Shown here one piece after another: positions 8,743 through 16,873 of a stretch of DNA of 44,120 nucleotides. The stretch is from Pseudomonadota bacterium. GTDB taxonomy: Bacteria; Pseudomonadota; Gammaproteobacteria; Steroidobacterales; Steroidobacteraceae. The first letter of the stretch is position 1. The number at the start of each line of letters is the position of its first letter. Location: contig JAEWLQ010000096.1 in assembly GCA_023457495.1 (NCBI GenBank), positions 1 through 44,120 of the forward strand. Reading direction: 5' to 3'. The notes beneath the pieces were generated by a model that saw only the letters and a list, made by a program, of their open reading frames with translations, searched no databases and was not told where the DNA came from. Made by a program: the position numbers and the translations under genes.

Positions 8743-8801
8743 AGGACCCTCCAGAGTGTGAAAAGCGGCCTGGATTATGCGCCACGCGCTGAAACGCATG
8801 G

Positions 8802-8807
8802 CAGAAT
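8802..8807 (+). promoter_or_regulatory. pyk -10 element with GCGCGCCC discriminator
   Basis: CAGAAT is followed by GCGCGCCCTATG, almost identical to the tkt start region (GACAAT then GCGCGCCCTTTTATG). The pyk ATG is 9 nt after the hexamer. I see no good -35 at 16-18 nt. The shared sequence suggests co-regulation of tkt and pyk. Confidence 0.45.
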
Positions 8808-8816
8808 GCGCGCCCT

Positions 8817-10265
8817 ATGCAAGATCGTCAGATGCACTCGCGAACCAAGATCGTCGCGACCCTCGGCCCCTCCACCGATTCCATCGAAATCCTGACCGAA
8901 ATGGTCCGCGTCGGCCTCGACGTGGCCCGCGTCAATTTCTCGCATGGCAAACACGAGGAGCACGGCCGCCGCATCGACATGGTGCACGAGGCCGCGCGTC
9001 GCGCCGGCCGGTACGTCGGCATCCTCGCGGATCTCGCCGGTCCGAAGATCCGCATCGAGAGCTTCACCAACAAGAAGGTCGACCTGAAGGACGGCCAGGC
9101 GTTCGCGCTCGACGTGGCCCACGACCCCAACGCGGGCAACGAACAGGTCGTTGGATGCGCCTACCAGGATCTGCCGAAGGACGTGAAGCCCGGCAACATC
9201 CTGCTGCTCAACGACGGCTTGATCGAGCTCGAGGTGACCAAGGTCACCGGCACGCGCATCGACACGACGGTCATCGCCGGGGGCGAGCTGTCCAACCGCA
9301 AGGGCGTGAACCTCAAGGGCGGCGGCATTTCCGCGCCGGCGCTCTCGGACAAGGACCGCGAAGACATCAAGTTCATCGCCAGCAAGGGCTGCGACTACAT
9401 CGCGGTGTCGTTCGCGCGCGATGCTGCCGACATGAACCTCGCGCGCAAGCTTTTGCGCGATGCGGGCGGACACGGTCACGTGTGCGCGAAGATCGAGCGG
9501 CACGAAGCCATCCACAACCTCACCGAGATCATCGACGCGTCCGACGTCGTCATGGTCGCGCGTGGCGATCTCGGCGTCGAAATGGGCTACGCGGCCATCA
9601 CCGGCCTGCAGAAAACCATCATTCACGAAGCGCGCACGCGCAACAAAGTCGTGATCACCGCGACGCAGATGATGGAATCGATGATCACGAGCCCGGTGCC
9701 GACGCGCGCCGAAGTCTCGGACGTCGCGAACGCCGTGATCGACGGCACCGATGCGGTGATGCTCTCGGCCGAGAGCGCCGTCGGCAAGCACCCCATCAAG
9801 GCCGTGCAGGCGATGGAAGAAGTCATCAACGGCGCGGAGAAATATCAGCTCACGCACCAGCGCATCCGCCATCGCGTCGATGGCATCGTCGACAAGTCGG
9901 AAGAAGCGATCGCGATGGCGGTGATGTACACCGCCAACCACATGAAGGTGCGGGCCATCGTCGCGCTGACCGAATCCGGCACCACGCCGCTGTGGATGGC
10001 GCGCTCGCGCGCCGACATTCCCATCTACGCGTTCACGCGCCACGAATCGACGCGCCGCCGCGTCACGCTGTATCGCGGCGTGTACCCGGTGCCCTTCGAC
10101 ATTCCCGAAGTGCGTACCACCGAGCTGTTCAAGGCGATCCTGACCATGCTGCTGCAGCTCGAGCTCGTGGAAAAGGGCGATCTCGTGATCGTCACGAAGG
10201 GCGAGCTCACGGGCATCACGGGTGGCACCAACGCGCTGACCATCCTGCGCGTTCCCAAAGACTGA
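8817..10265 (+). CDS. pyk: pyruvate kinase
   Basis: The 482-residue enzyme converts phosphoenolpyruvate and ADP to pyruvate and ATP. Motifs in order: RTKIVATLGPST at the N-terminus, ARVNFSHG, the LADLAGPKIRIE segment, FARDAADMNLAR, the active-site MVARGDLGVEMG, and the SAESAVGKHP region. Length is normal for the dimer/tetramer-forming bacterial enzyme. No Shine-Dalgarno sequence is present before this ATG or before a second ATG at 8832; a -10-like CAGAAT 9 nt upstream suggests a leaderless message. It is followed after 4 nt by the penicillin-acylase-family gene, so the two may be cotranscribed, although a metabolic link is not obvious. Confidence 0.96.
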   Translation: MQDRQMHSRTKIVATLGPSTDSIEILTEMVRVGLDVARVNFSHGKHEEHGRRIDMVHEAARRAGRYVGILADLAGPKIRIESFTNKKVDLKDGQAFALDVAHDPNAGNEQVVGCAYQDLPKDVKPGNILLLNDGLIELEVTKVTGTRIDTTVIAGGELSNRKGVNLKGGGISAPALSDKDREDIKFIASKGCDYIAVSFARDAADMNLARKLLRDAGGHGHVCAKIERHEAIHNLTEIIDASDVVMVARGDLGVEMGYAAITGLQKTIIHEARTRNKVVITATQMMESMITSPVPTRAEVSDVANAVIDGTDAVMLSAESAVGKHPIKAVQAMEEVINGAEKYQLTHQRIRHRVDGIVDKSEEAIAMAVMYTANHMKVRAIVALTESGTTPLWMARSRADIPIYAFTRHESTRRRVTLYRGVYPVPFDIPEVRTTELFKAILTMLLQLELVEKGDLVIVTKGELTGITGGTNALTILRVPKD

Positions 10266-10269
10266 ACCG

Positions 10270-12723
10270 ATGCGCTGGCTGCGATGGGGCTTGCTCGCCA
10301 TCGTCGCCTTCGCGGTGCTGGCGTTCGCCGCGGGCTGGTGGACGCTGCGGCTTTCGCTGCCGCAGATCGATGGCGAGTTCGCGGTCGCCGCTGCCGATGC
10401 CGGCCTGACTCGCCCCGCGACGATCGAACGCGATGCCGCCGGCCGCCCTGTCATCACCGCTGAATCTCGAGCCGACCTGGCCTGGGCAACGGGGTTCGCG
10501 CACGGCCAGGATCGCTTCTTCCAGATGGATCTTTCGCGCCGACTCGCGGCGGGCGAGTTGTCCGAGCTCTTCGGCGAAATCGCGCTGACGCAGGACACGC
10601 GCGCGCGCCGTTTCGCGTTCCGCTCGGTCGCAAGACAGGTGATCGAGGCCGCGCCGGATGCCGAACGTTCAGTCATAGAGGCCTACGCGCGCGGCGTGAA
10701 CGCGGGCCTGGCCTCCCTGGACGCGCGTCCCTGGGAGTACCTGCTGCTGCGCGCCGAGCCCCGGCCTTGGGCGGTGGAAGATTCGGTGCTCGTGGTCCAT
10801 TCGATGTGGTGGCAGCTCCAGTACAACTCGCTGCGCGACGAGATCGAACGCCGCCGCCTCGAGCGCGCCGCGGCGGCCGGCGCCACGCCCGAGGCCGCGC
10901 ACGAGCTCATCGCGTTTGTTCACGCGGGCCATTCGGAGTGGGACACCCCTAACTACACCGCCGACGCGCGTTGCGTCGAGGCGGCCTGCGCGCGGCGCGC
11001 GCCGGTGCTCACGCAACCGTTTCCGGCGCTGCTGCGCTTCGCCGCGCCGACATCGGCGTCGCCCGGGCCAGATGCTCCCCCGGCGCGCGAAGAGCCCGCG
11101 GCGCGCCAAGAGCCGGCCGCCCGCGAAGAGCCCGCGGCGGCGGGCAGCAACAGCTGGGCCGTAGCCGGCATCCACACCAAGTCCGGGGTCGCGCTCGTCG
11201 CCAACGACATGCACCTCGACGTAGGCGTTCCGGCCATCTGGTACCCGGCGCGCCTGCGCGTCAGTCGCGCGCCGACGCTCGACATCACCGGCGTGACATT
11301 GCCCGGTACGCCGGCCGTGGCCGCCGGTTCCAACGGCGGCATCGCCTGGGGATTCACGAACAGTTACGGCGATTTCGCCGACACGCGCTGGGCTGCGTGC
11401 GAATCGCCTGACTACTCCGTGCGCCGGGAGACCATCCACGTGCGCGGCGCGCCGGACGCGCAGGTGGAGTTCCGCGACGCCGCCGCCGCCGTCGTGCTGG
11501 ACGGCGCCGAATACGCGGCGGATGTCGCGAGCGGGCAATGCCTGCAGGCGGCCTGGCTCGCCGCGCGGCCCGAGGCGACGAACTTCGCGCTGCTGGGACT
11601 CGAACGCGCGCGCACCATCGACGAGGCGCTGGCCCTGGCGCCACGGATCGGTATTCCCGGGCAGAACGCGGTGATCGGCGATGTCGGCGGACGCATCGCC
11701 TGGACCTTGCTGGGCCGCGTGCCGCGCGGGTCCGGCCCCGACCGCCTGTTCGGTCCCCTCGAGTTTCGCGACGTGATGGATCACCCGCGCATCGCGGATC
11801 CGCCGGTGGGCCGCCTGTGGACCGCGAATCAGCGCGTGGTCGACGGCCCTCTCGAAGTCGTGCTCGGTGACGACGAGGTCGACGTCGGCGCGGGCGGCTA
11901 CGACATCGGGGCGCGTGCGCGACAGATTCGCGATGGCCTGCTCGGCCTCGCGCATCCGGCCACCGAGGCCGACATGCTCGCCGTGCAGCTCGACTCCCGC
12001 GCCTTGTTCCTCGCCCGATGGACGGAGCTGCTGCTCGCGCTGCTCGATGAACAGGCGCTGGCCGAAGCGCCCGCGCGACGCGAGTTCCGCGCGTTGTTGA
12101 GCGACTGGAAACCCGCGGCCAGTCCCGACTCCGTCGGTTACCGCCTGGTGCGCGAATATCGCGGCGAGACGCTGGAAGTCCTGTGGAACGCGCTGGTCGC
12201 GGCGTACCTGGGGCCCGAGGCGCACCTGCGGCGACCGGGTCAATTCGAAGCCGCGGCGTGGCGGCTGGTGACCGAGCGGCCCGGCGCCATCGCGCCGCCC
12301 GAGGGCGCGAACTGGCGCGCGTTCCTGCTCGCACGCGTGGATGCGACGATCGCAACGCTCGAGAACGAATGCGCGACGCTCGCAACCTGCACCTACGGCA
12401 AACGCAAGCCGGTCGCCGTGCGTCACCCGCTGTCGCGCGCGCTGCCGTTCTTGCCGCGCCTCGTCGACATGCCGACCCTCGAACTTCCGGGCGATCACCA
12501 CATGCCGCGCGTGCAGGACGGCCCTTTCGGGGCGTCCGAGCGTTTCGCGGTGTCGCCGGGGCGCGAATCCTCGGGATATCTGCAACTACCGGGCGGCCCT
12601 TCGGGACATCCGCTGTCGCCGTTCTACCGCAGCGGCTTCGCGGACTGGGCGGAGGGCAAGCCGACGCCATTCCTGCCGGGGCCTGCGGCGCACACCCTGA
12701 CGCTCAAACCCGCGGGACCCTGA
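10270..12723 (+). CDS. penicillin acylase family protein (Ntn hydrolase)
   Basis: The 817-residue product has an N-terminal membrane or signal segment (residues about 5-25) and the layout of penicillin G acylase/cephalosporin acylase-type N-terminal nucleophile hydrolases: alpha chain, spacer and beta chain. The alpha chain shows the family stretch TGFAHGQDRFFQMDLSRR. The predicted self-cleavage point is before Ser of GSNSWAV, which would become the N-terminal nucleophile. Just before it the spacer holds three six-residue repeats of the AREEPA type. Substrates in the family include beta-lactam side chains, acyl-homoserine lactones and other N-acyl amides, so the name does not fix the substrate. 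The next genes downstream are a BlaI-type repressor and an M56 protease, which makes a cell-wall or beta-lactam link worth testing. Confidence 0.85.
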   Translation: MRWLRWGLLAIVAFAVLAFAAGWWTLRLSLPQIDGEFAVAAADAGLTRPATIERDAAGRPVITAESRADLAWATGFAHGQDRFFQMDLSRRLAAGELSELFGEIALTQDTRARRFAFRSVARQVIEAAPDAERSVIEAYARGVNAGLASLDARPWEYLLLRAEPRPWAVEDSVLVVHSMWWQLQYNSLRDEIERRRLERAAAAGATPEAAHELIAFVHAGHSEWDTPNYTADARCVEAACARRAPVLTQPFPALLRFAAPTSASPGPDAPPAREEPAARQEPAAREEPAAAGSNSWAVAGIHTKSGVALVANDMHLDVGVPAIWYPARLRVSRAPTLDITGVTLPGTPAVAAGSNGGIAWGFTNSYGDFADTRWAACESPDYSVRRETIHVRGAPDAQVEFRDAAAAVVLDGAEYAADVASGQCLQAAWLAARPEATNFALLGLERARTIDEALALAPRIGIPGQNAVIGDVGGRIAWTLLGRVPRGSGPDRLFGPLEFRDVMDHPRIADPPVGRLWTANQRVVDGPLEVVLGDDEVDVGAGGYDIGARARQIRDGLLGLAHPATEADMLAVQLDSRALFLARWTELLLALLDEQALAEAPARREFRALLSDWKPAASPDSVGYRLVREYRGETLEVLWNALVAAYLGPEAHLRRPGQFEAAAWRLVTERPGAIAPPEGANWRAFLLARVDATIATLENECATLATCTYGKRKPVAVRHPLSRALPFLPRLVDMPTLELPGDHHMPRVQDGPFGASERFAVSPGRESSGYLQLPGGPSGHPLSPFYRSGFADWAEGKPTPFLPGPAAHTLTLKPAGP
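11089..11142 (+). repeat. 18-bp tandem repeat coding the spacer peptide
   Basis: Three imperfect 18-bp units encode AREEPA, ARQEPA and AREEPA just before the catalytic serine of the penicillin acylase homologue. The unit boundaries are approximate. Such repeats can change number by slippage without breaking the frame. Confidence 0.6.
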
Positions 12724-12757
12724 GTGCGAACTCCCGAAGTTGCGCGCGCGCCTCTGG

Positions 12758-12796
12758 TAGTGCTACGGTGTGTAGCATTACTTGAGGTAGCGCTAC
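12758..12796 (+). promoter_or_regulatory. candidate BlaI-type operators
   Basis: Two dyads precede the repressor gene. The first pairs TAGTGCTAC (12758-12766) with GTAGCATTA (12772-12780), eight of nine positions, across a 5-nt centre. The second, GTAGCGCTAC (12787-12796), is a perfect palindrome ending one base before the ATG and overlapping the GAGG ribosome binding site. Known BlaI/MecI operators have TAC/GTA-centred dyads of similar make-up, so autorepression is likely. The direct evidence is only the symmetry and position. Confidence 0.65.
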
Positions 12797-12797
12797 G

Positions 12798-13199
12798 ATG
12801 AAGCATCACATCACCGACCTGGGCGGACTGGAAGACGAGGTGCTGCGCCTCGTCTGGGAGCACGGCCCTTCCACGGCCGACTGGGTGCAGAAATCGCTGT
12901 CGCGTCCGCTCAAGGAATCCACGATTAGAACGGTGCTGAAGCGCCTCGAGGCGAAGGGCCACCTCACGCATACGGTCGACAACCGCACCTTCGTGTACGA
13001 GGCCGCCGATACCCGTGGGCGCGCCGCCGCGCGCGCCGTGAAGCGCATCGTCGACCGATTCTGCAGGGGTTCGGTCGAGGAAGTGCTCGCGGGGCTGGTC
13101 GACGCGCGCATCGTGGACAGCAAGGAACTGCAGCGACTCGCGGACAAGATTGCGCGCGCACAGTCCGCGAACGAGGGAGCGAGGAGGAAGAAGAAATGA
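12798..13199 (+). CDS. BlaI/MecI/CopY-type transcriptional repressor
   Basis: The 133-residue protein has the winged-helix domain of penicillinase repressors: an N-terminal LEDEVLRLVWEHGPSTA segment, the recognition part STIRTVLKRLEAKGHL, and a C-terminal dimerisation part. In the studied systems the partner membrane protease senses a beta-lactam or cell-wall signal and causes repressor cleavage, releasing the operators. Two palindromic sites lie immediately upstream. The stop codon overlaps the start of the M56 protease gene (ATGA), as expected for a coupled pair. No beta-lactamase gene is present in the window, so the regulated target is unknown; it may be this operon itself or genes elsewhere. 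Confidence 0.88.
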   Translation: MKHHITDLGGLEDEVLRLVWEHGPSTADWVQKSLSRPLKESTIRTVLKRLEAKGHLTHTVDNRTFVYEAADTRGRAAARAVKRIVDRFCRGSVEEVLAGLVDARIVDSKELQRLADKIARAQSANEGARRKKK

Positions 13200-14719
13200 G
13201 CCTCGAAATGCTGGTGAATGCCGCACTGCGGATGTTGCTGGTCGGTGCGGTGGCCTGGCTGGTCCTGCGCGCTTTTCGCACACGCAATCCGCAGGTCGAG
13301 GCGCTGATCTGGCGAATGACACTGCTCGCGAGCCTTGCGCTGCCGCTGCTCCTGTACTGGGGTATGGCGCCGCGCTTCGACGCATTCGATCTGCCGACCT
13401 CGGCCCTGATGATCGTGGCGGCCGGCACACCCACCGCGGATGCCGCGGCGACCGCCGCGTCGGTATTACCGTTGCCGCGACTGATGCTGGCCATCTACCT
13501 TGCCGTGGCGCTGATGCTGATCGCGCGACTGGCCGCGGGTCTCGCGCGCATGTGGCGCGTCAGTCGCGCGGCACGGCCGATGGCGGGCGATGACGTGCGC
13601 ATCAGCGAACACGTGCGCGGCCCGGCGACTTTCGGCTCCGTCATCCTGCTGCCGGCGGACGCGCCCGAGTGGGACAGGGCGCGGCTCGATGTCGTGCTCA
13701 CACACGAGCGGGCGCATGTCCGGTCACGCGACGGCTACTGGTCCTGGCTCGCGCAACTCCATGCGGCCATCTTCTGGTTCAGTCCGCTCGCGTGGTGGCT
13801 GCGCAAGCGGCTCGATGCGCTGGCCGAAACCATCAGCGACGACGCGGTCGTCTCCGCGCGTCACGATCCGGTGGCCTATGCCGCATTGCTGCTCGATTTC
13901 GCACGTCATCCCGATTCAAGGAGCGTTGCCATGTCCGTCGCAAAGTCGAACGTTTCCGGGCGCATCGAGCGCCTGCTCGCCCGTACGTCGCCCAGTGTCG
14001 CGCCGCCGAAGGTCGCGCGCTGGGCGGTATTCGCTTCGCTCGTTCCCATCGTCGTGCTCGCGGCCTCGACCCCGAACGCTGCACCCTCGCAGCCGGCGCG
14101 GGCATCCGCCGAATCGGACGCGCCACCGCCTTCCGCGCGGTCGGGCATTCTTCGTCGCGCGCCAAATCCCGATGACTACTATCCCGCGGTCGCCCGGCAC
14201 GAGCGTGTCGCGGGCTTCGCTGTGGTCGAGGTGGACCTGGACGCGCTCGGACAATTGGTGGACGCGCGCATCGTGCAAGTGGATCCGGCCGAGCAGCGTT
14301 ACGGTTTCGCCGACGCGGCACTGCAGGTCGCGCGCAATTCGCAATTCGGCGTTCTCGATCAGCAGCCGTCCACCTTTCGATTCAAAGTGAAATTCTCCCT
14401 GGATGAGTTGCACACCGGAGCCTGGACGCCGCGGCCCGGCGCAGCGTTGCAGGGCAGGATCGTTAATGCCCCGAACCCGGACAAATACTATCCAGCGGTG
14501 GCGTTGCAGGAGCAGCTGCCAGGCTCTGCGGTGGTCGAGGTCGACGTGGATGCGCTCGGAAAGCTGGTGAATTCCCGCGTGGTGAAGGTCGAGCCCGCCG
14601 ATCCGCGGCTGGGTTTCGCCGACGCGGCGCTCCGGTTGGCTAAGGACACGGAATACGGCGCGCCGGATCGACGCCCCGCCACTTTTCAATACATGGTGAA
14701 GTTCGAGCTGAGTCAATGA
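13196..14719 (+). CDS. BlaR1/M56-type membrane protease with tandem TonB-C-like domains
   Basis: The 507-residue protein has several N-terminal transmembrane segments (about residues 7-25, 40-57 and 95-115) and a cytoplasmic zinc protease domain with HERAH at residues 170-174, the HExxH motif of BlaR1/MecR1. A further hydrophobic segment lies near 275-295. Instead of a penicillin-binding sensor domain, the C-terminus has two consecutive homologous modules of about 85 residues (roughly 318-400 and 420-507), each starting with APNPD(D/K)YYPAVA and containing a VVEVD(L/V)DALG core; these resemble TonB C-terminal domains. Such modules bind peptidoglycan or partner proteins, so this version may sense the wall or an envelope partner rather than a beta-lactam directly. 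It is translationally coupled to the repressor. Confidence 0.82.
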   Translation: MSLEMLVNAALRMLLVGAVAWLVLRAFRTRNPQVEALIWRMTLLASLALPLLLYWGMAPRFDAFDLPTSALMIVAAGTPTADAAATAASVLPLPRLMLAIYLAVALMLIARLAAGLARMWRVSRAARPMAGDDVRISEHVRGPATFGSVILLPADAPEWDRARLDVVLTHERAHVRSRDGYWSWLAQLHAAIFWFSPLAWWLRKRLDALAETISDDAVVSARHDPVAYAALLLDFARHPDSRSVAMSVAKSNVSGRIERLLARTSPSVAPPKVARWAVFASLVPIVVLAASTPNAAPSQPARASAESDAPPPSARSGILRRAPNPDDYYPAVARHERVAGFAVVEVDLDALGQLVDARIVQVDPAEQRYGFADAALQVARNSQFGVLDQQPSTFRFKVKFSLDELHTGAWTPRPGAALQGRIVNAPNPDKYYPAVALQEQLPGSAVVEVDVDALGKLVNSRVVKVEPADPRLGFADAALRLAKDTEYGAPDRRPATFQYMVKFELSQ

Positions 14720-14761
14720 GGCTCGCTCGACCCTGCCGGGTGGCCACGCCATCCAGCGGGG

Positions 14762-14767
14762 CATAAG
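14762..14767 (+). promoter_or_regulatory. weak -10-like element before the MoxR gene
   Basis: CATAAG lies 9 nt before the ATG at 14777, in the 57-nt gap after the protease gene. No ribosome binding site is visible. The match is weak and is listed only for its position, which repeats that of other genes here. Confidence 0.25.
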
Positions 14768-14776
14768 CTCGCGGGC

Positions 14777-15631
14777 ATGGCAGAGACTCGCTTTACCGGT
14801 ACCGAACGATACGTCGCGACTCCCGATCTCATGATGGCGGTGAACGCCGCCGTGACCCTCGGGCGCCCGCTCCTCATCAAGGGCGAACCCGGCACGGGCA
14901 AGACACAGCTCGCGGAGGAAATCGCGCGTGCGCTGTCGCGTCCCCTGTACGAGTGGCACATCAAGTCGACCAGCAAGGCGCAGCAGGGCCTGTACGAATA
15001 CGACGCGGTCTCGCGGCTGCGCGATTCGCAGCTCGGCGACGAACGCGTGCACGACATCCGCAACTACATCGTGCGCGGCAAACTCTGGGAGGCGTTCGAG
15101 TCGGACGTGCAGCCGGTGCTGCTCATCGACGAAATCGACAAGGCCGACATCGAATTCCCGAACGACCTGCTGCGCGAGCTCGATCGCATGGAGTTCTACG
15201 TGCACGAGACCCGCCAGCTGGTGCGCGCGCGGCACCGCCCGATCATCCTGATCACCAGCAACAACGAGAAGGAACTGCCGGACGCGTTCCTGCGCCGCTG
15301 CTTCTTCCACTACATCCGCTTTCCGGACGCGGAGACGATGGAGAAGATCGTGCGCGTGCACTTCCCGGGCCTGAAGTCGGCGCTGCTGAAGGAGGCGCTC
15401 ACGGCGTTCTTCGAGGTGCGCGAGACGCCGGGGCTGCGCAAGAAGCCCTCGACCTCCGAGCTGCTCGACTGGATCAAACTACTGGTGGCCGAGGACATTC
15501 CGCCCGAGGCGCTGCGCTCGGACGATCCGAAGAAGACGATCCCGATCCTGCACGGCGCGCTGCTCAAGAACGAGCAGGACGTGCACCTGTTCGAGCAGCT
15601 CGTGTTCCTCAACCGGCGCACGGGGCGCTGA
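14777..15631 (+). CDS. MoxR family AAA+ ATPase
   Basis: The 284-residue protein carries a Walker A motif (GEPGTGKT, near residue 38), Walker B (LLIDEIDKAD) and the sensor region ITSNNEKELPDAFLRRC, all in the order of MoxR ATPases. MoxR proteins act as chaperone-like ATPases together with a von Willebrand factor A (VWA) partner, often inserting metals or cofactors or maturing large complexes. The adjacent gene encodes exactly such a VWA protein 21 nt downstream. The client of this pair is unknown; the envelope-stress regulator just upstream is the only contextual hint. Confidence 0.9.
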   Translation: MAETRFTGTERYVATPDLMMAVNAAVTLGRPLLIKGEPGTGKTQLAEEIARALSRPLYEWHIKSTSKAQQGLYEYDAVSRLRDSQLGDERVHDIRNYIVRGKLWEAFESDVQPVLLIDEIDKADIEFPNDLLRELDRMEFYVHETRQLVRARHRPIILITSNNEKELPDAFLRRCFFHYIRFPDAETMEKIVRVHFPGLKSALLKEALTAFFEVRETPGLRKKPSTSELLDWIKLLVAEDIPPEALRSDDPKKTIPILHGALLKNEQDVHLFEQLVFLNRRTGR

Positions 15632-15652
15632 GACGGGCGGGCGGATCGCGCC

Positions 15653-16855
15653 ATGCTCGTGCGCTTCTTCACCGAACTGCGCGCCGGCGGCATTCCGGTC
15701 ACGCTGCCCGAGTTCCTCGCGCTGCTCGAGGCGCTCGAGGCGCGCGTCGCGCGATTTTCACCGGAGGAGTTCTACTACCTGGCGCGCATGGCGCTGGTGA
15801 AGGACGAGCGGCATTTCGATCGCTTCGACCGTGTGTTCGCAGAACACTTCGCGGGCGCGGAGCGGGCGTTCGACGAGCTGGTCGCCGGGATGCCGGCGGA
15901 GTGGCTGCGCGCCCTCACCGAGCGGCTGCTGAGCGAGGACGAGCGGCGCCAGGTCGAATCCCTCGGTGGGTGGGACAAGCTGCTCGAGACTTTGCGGCAG
16001 CGCCTCGCCGAGCAACGCGGCCGCCACGAAGGCGGCAACAAGTGGATAGGCACGGCCGGCACCTCGCCGTTCGGCAACCAGGGCTACAACCCGGAAGGCG
16101 TGCGCATCGGCCAGGAACATTCCCGTCACCGGCGCGCGGTGAAGGTCTGGGACGCGCGCGAGTACCGGAATCTCGACGACACGCGGGAGCTCAACACGCG
16201 CAATCTCAAGATGGCATTGCGGCGCCTGCGAAGGTTCGCGCGCGAAGGCGCGGCCGAGGAGCTCGACCTCGACGGCACGATCGACGCAACCGCGCGGAAC
16301 GCCGGACTGCTGGACCTCAAGCTCGTGCCCGAGCGGCGCAACGCGGTCAAACTGCTGTTGCTGCTCGACGTCGGTGGCTCGATGGACGATCACGTGCGGA
16401 TCTGCGAGGAACTGTTCTCGGCGGCGCGCGCGGAGTTCCGGCACCTCGAACATTTCTATTTCCACAACTTTCCGTACGAGCGGTTGTGGAAGGACAATCG
16501 CCGCCGCTTGAGCGCCGCGACCAGCACCTGGTCACTGCTACGCACCTTCAATCCCGACTACCGCGTCGTGTTCGTCGGCGACGCGACGATGAGTCCGTAC
16601 GAAATCGAGCAGCCGGGCGGCAGCGTGGAGCACTGGAACGAGGAATCCGGCCGTGTCTGGATGAGCCGCATCGCCGCCCATTTCCCCCGGCTCGTATGGC
16701 TCAATCCGGAGCCCGAGGACCGCTGGAACTGGACTGCGTCTATCCAGATGACGACCGAACTAGTCGGCAACCGCATGTTTCCCCTCACTATCGCCGGACT
16801 CGACGGTGCGATGCGCGCGTTGCGCCACTCCGCCGTTCCGGGAAAGCCCGACTGA
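15653..16855 (+). CDS. VWA domain protein, CoxE-like MoxR partner
   Basis: The 400-residue protein has an N-terminal helical region typical of CoxE-like partners (AELRAGGIPVT-type start, seen here as TELRAGGIPVTLPEFLALLE) and a C-terminal VWA domain whose metal-binding MIDAS motif reads LLDVGGSMDDH near residue 239 (the DxGxS type). No signal peptide or membrane segment is seen, so it is probably cytoplasmic. With the MoxR ATPase it forms a common two-gene module. Known relatives mature CO dehydrogenase or Rubisco; neither enzyme is encoded nearby, so the client is open. Confidence 0.85.
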   Translation: MLVRFFTELRAGGIPVTLPEFLALLEALEARVARFSPEEFYYLARMALVKDERHFDRFDRVFAEHFAGAERAFDELVAGMPAEWLRALTERLLSEDERRQVESLGGWDKLLETLRQRLAEQRGRHEGGNKWIGTAGTSPFGNQGYNPEGVRIGQEHSRHRRAVKVWDAREYRNLDDTRELNTRNLKMALRRLRRFAREGAAEELDLDGTIDATARNAGLLDLKLVPERRNAVKLLLLLDVGGSMDDHVRICEELFSAARAEFRHLEHFYFHNFPYERLWKDNRRRLSAATSTWSLLRTFNPDYRVVFVGDATMSPYEIEQPGGSVEHWNEESGRVWMSRIAAHFPRLVWLNPEPEDRWNWTASIQMTTELVGNRMFPLTIAGLDGAMRALRHSAVPGKPD

Positions 16856-16859
16856 CGCT

Positions 16860-16865
16860 TATACT
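16860..16865 (+). promoter_or_regulatory. -10 element before the GTG start at 16874
   Basis: TATACT (five of six consensus positions) ends 8 nt before the GTG start codon and overlaps the end of the VWA gene region. It leaves no room for a ribosome binding site, suggesting a leaderless transcript. No convincing -35 is seen. Confidence 0.45.
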
Positions 16866-16873
16866 GACGGGTA

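Noticed and set aside
8775..10676. 633-codon minus-strand frame opposite pyk
   Set aside because: Same reasoning; the plus strand carries complete pyruvate kinase.
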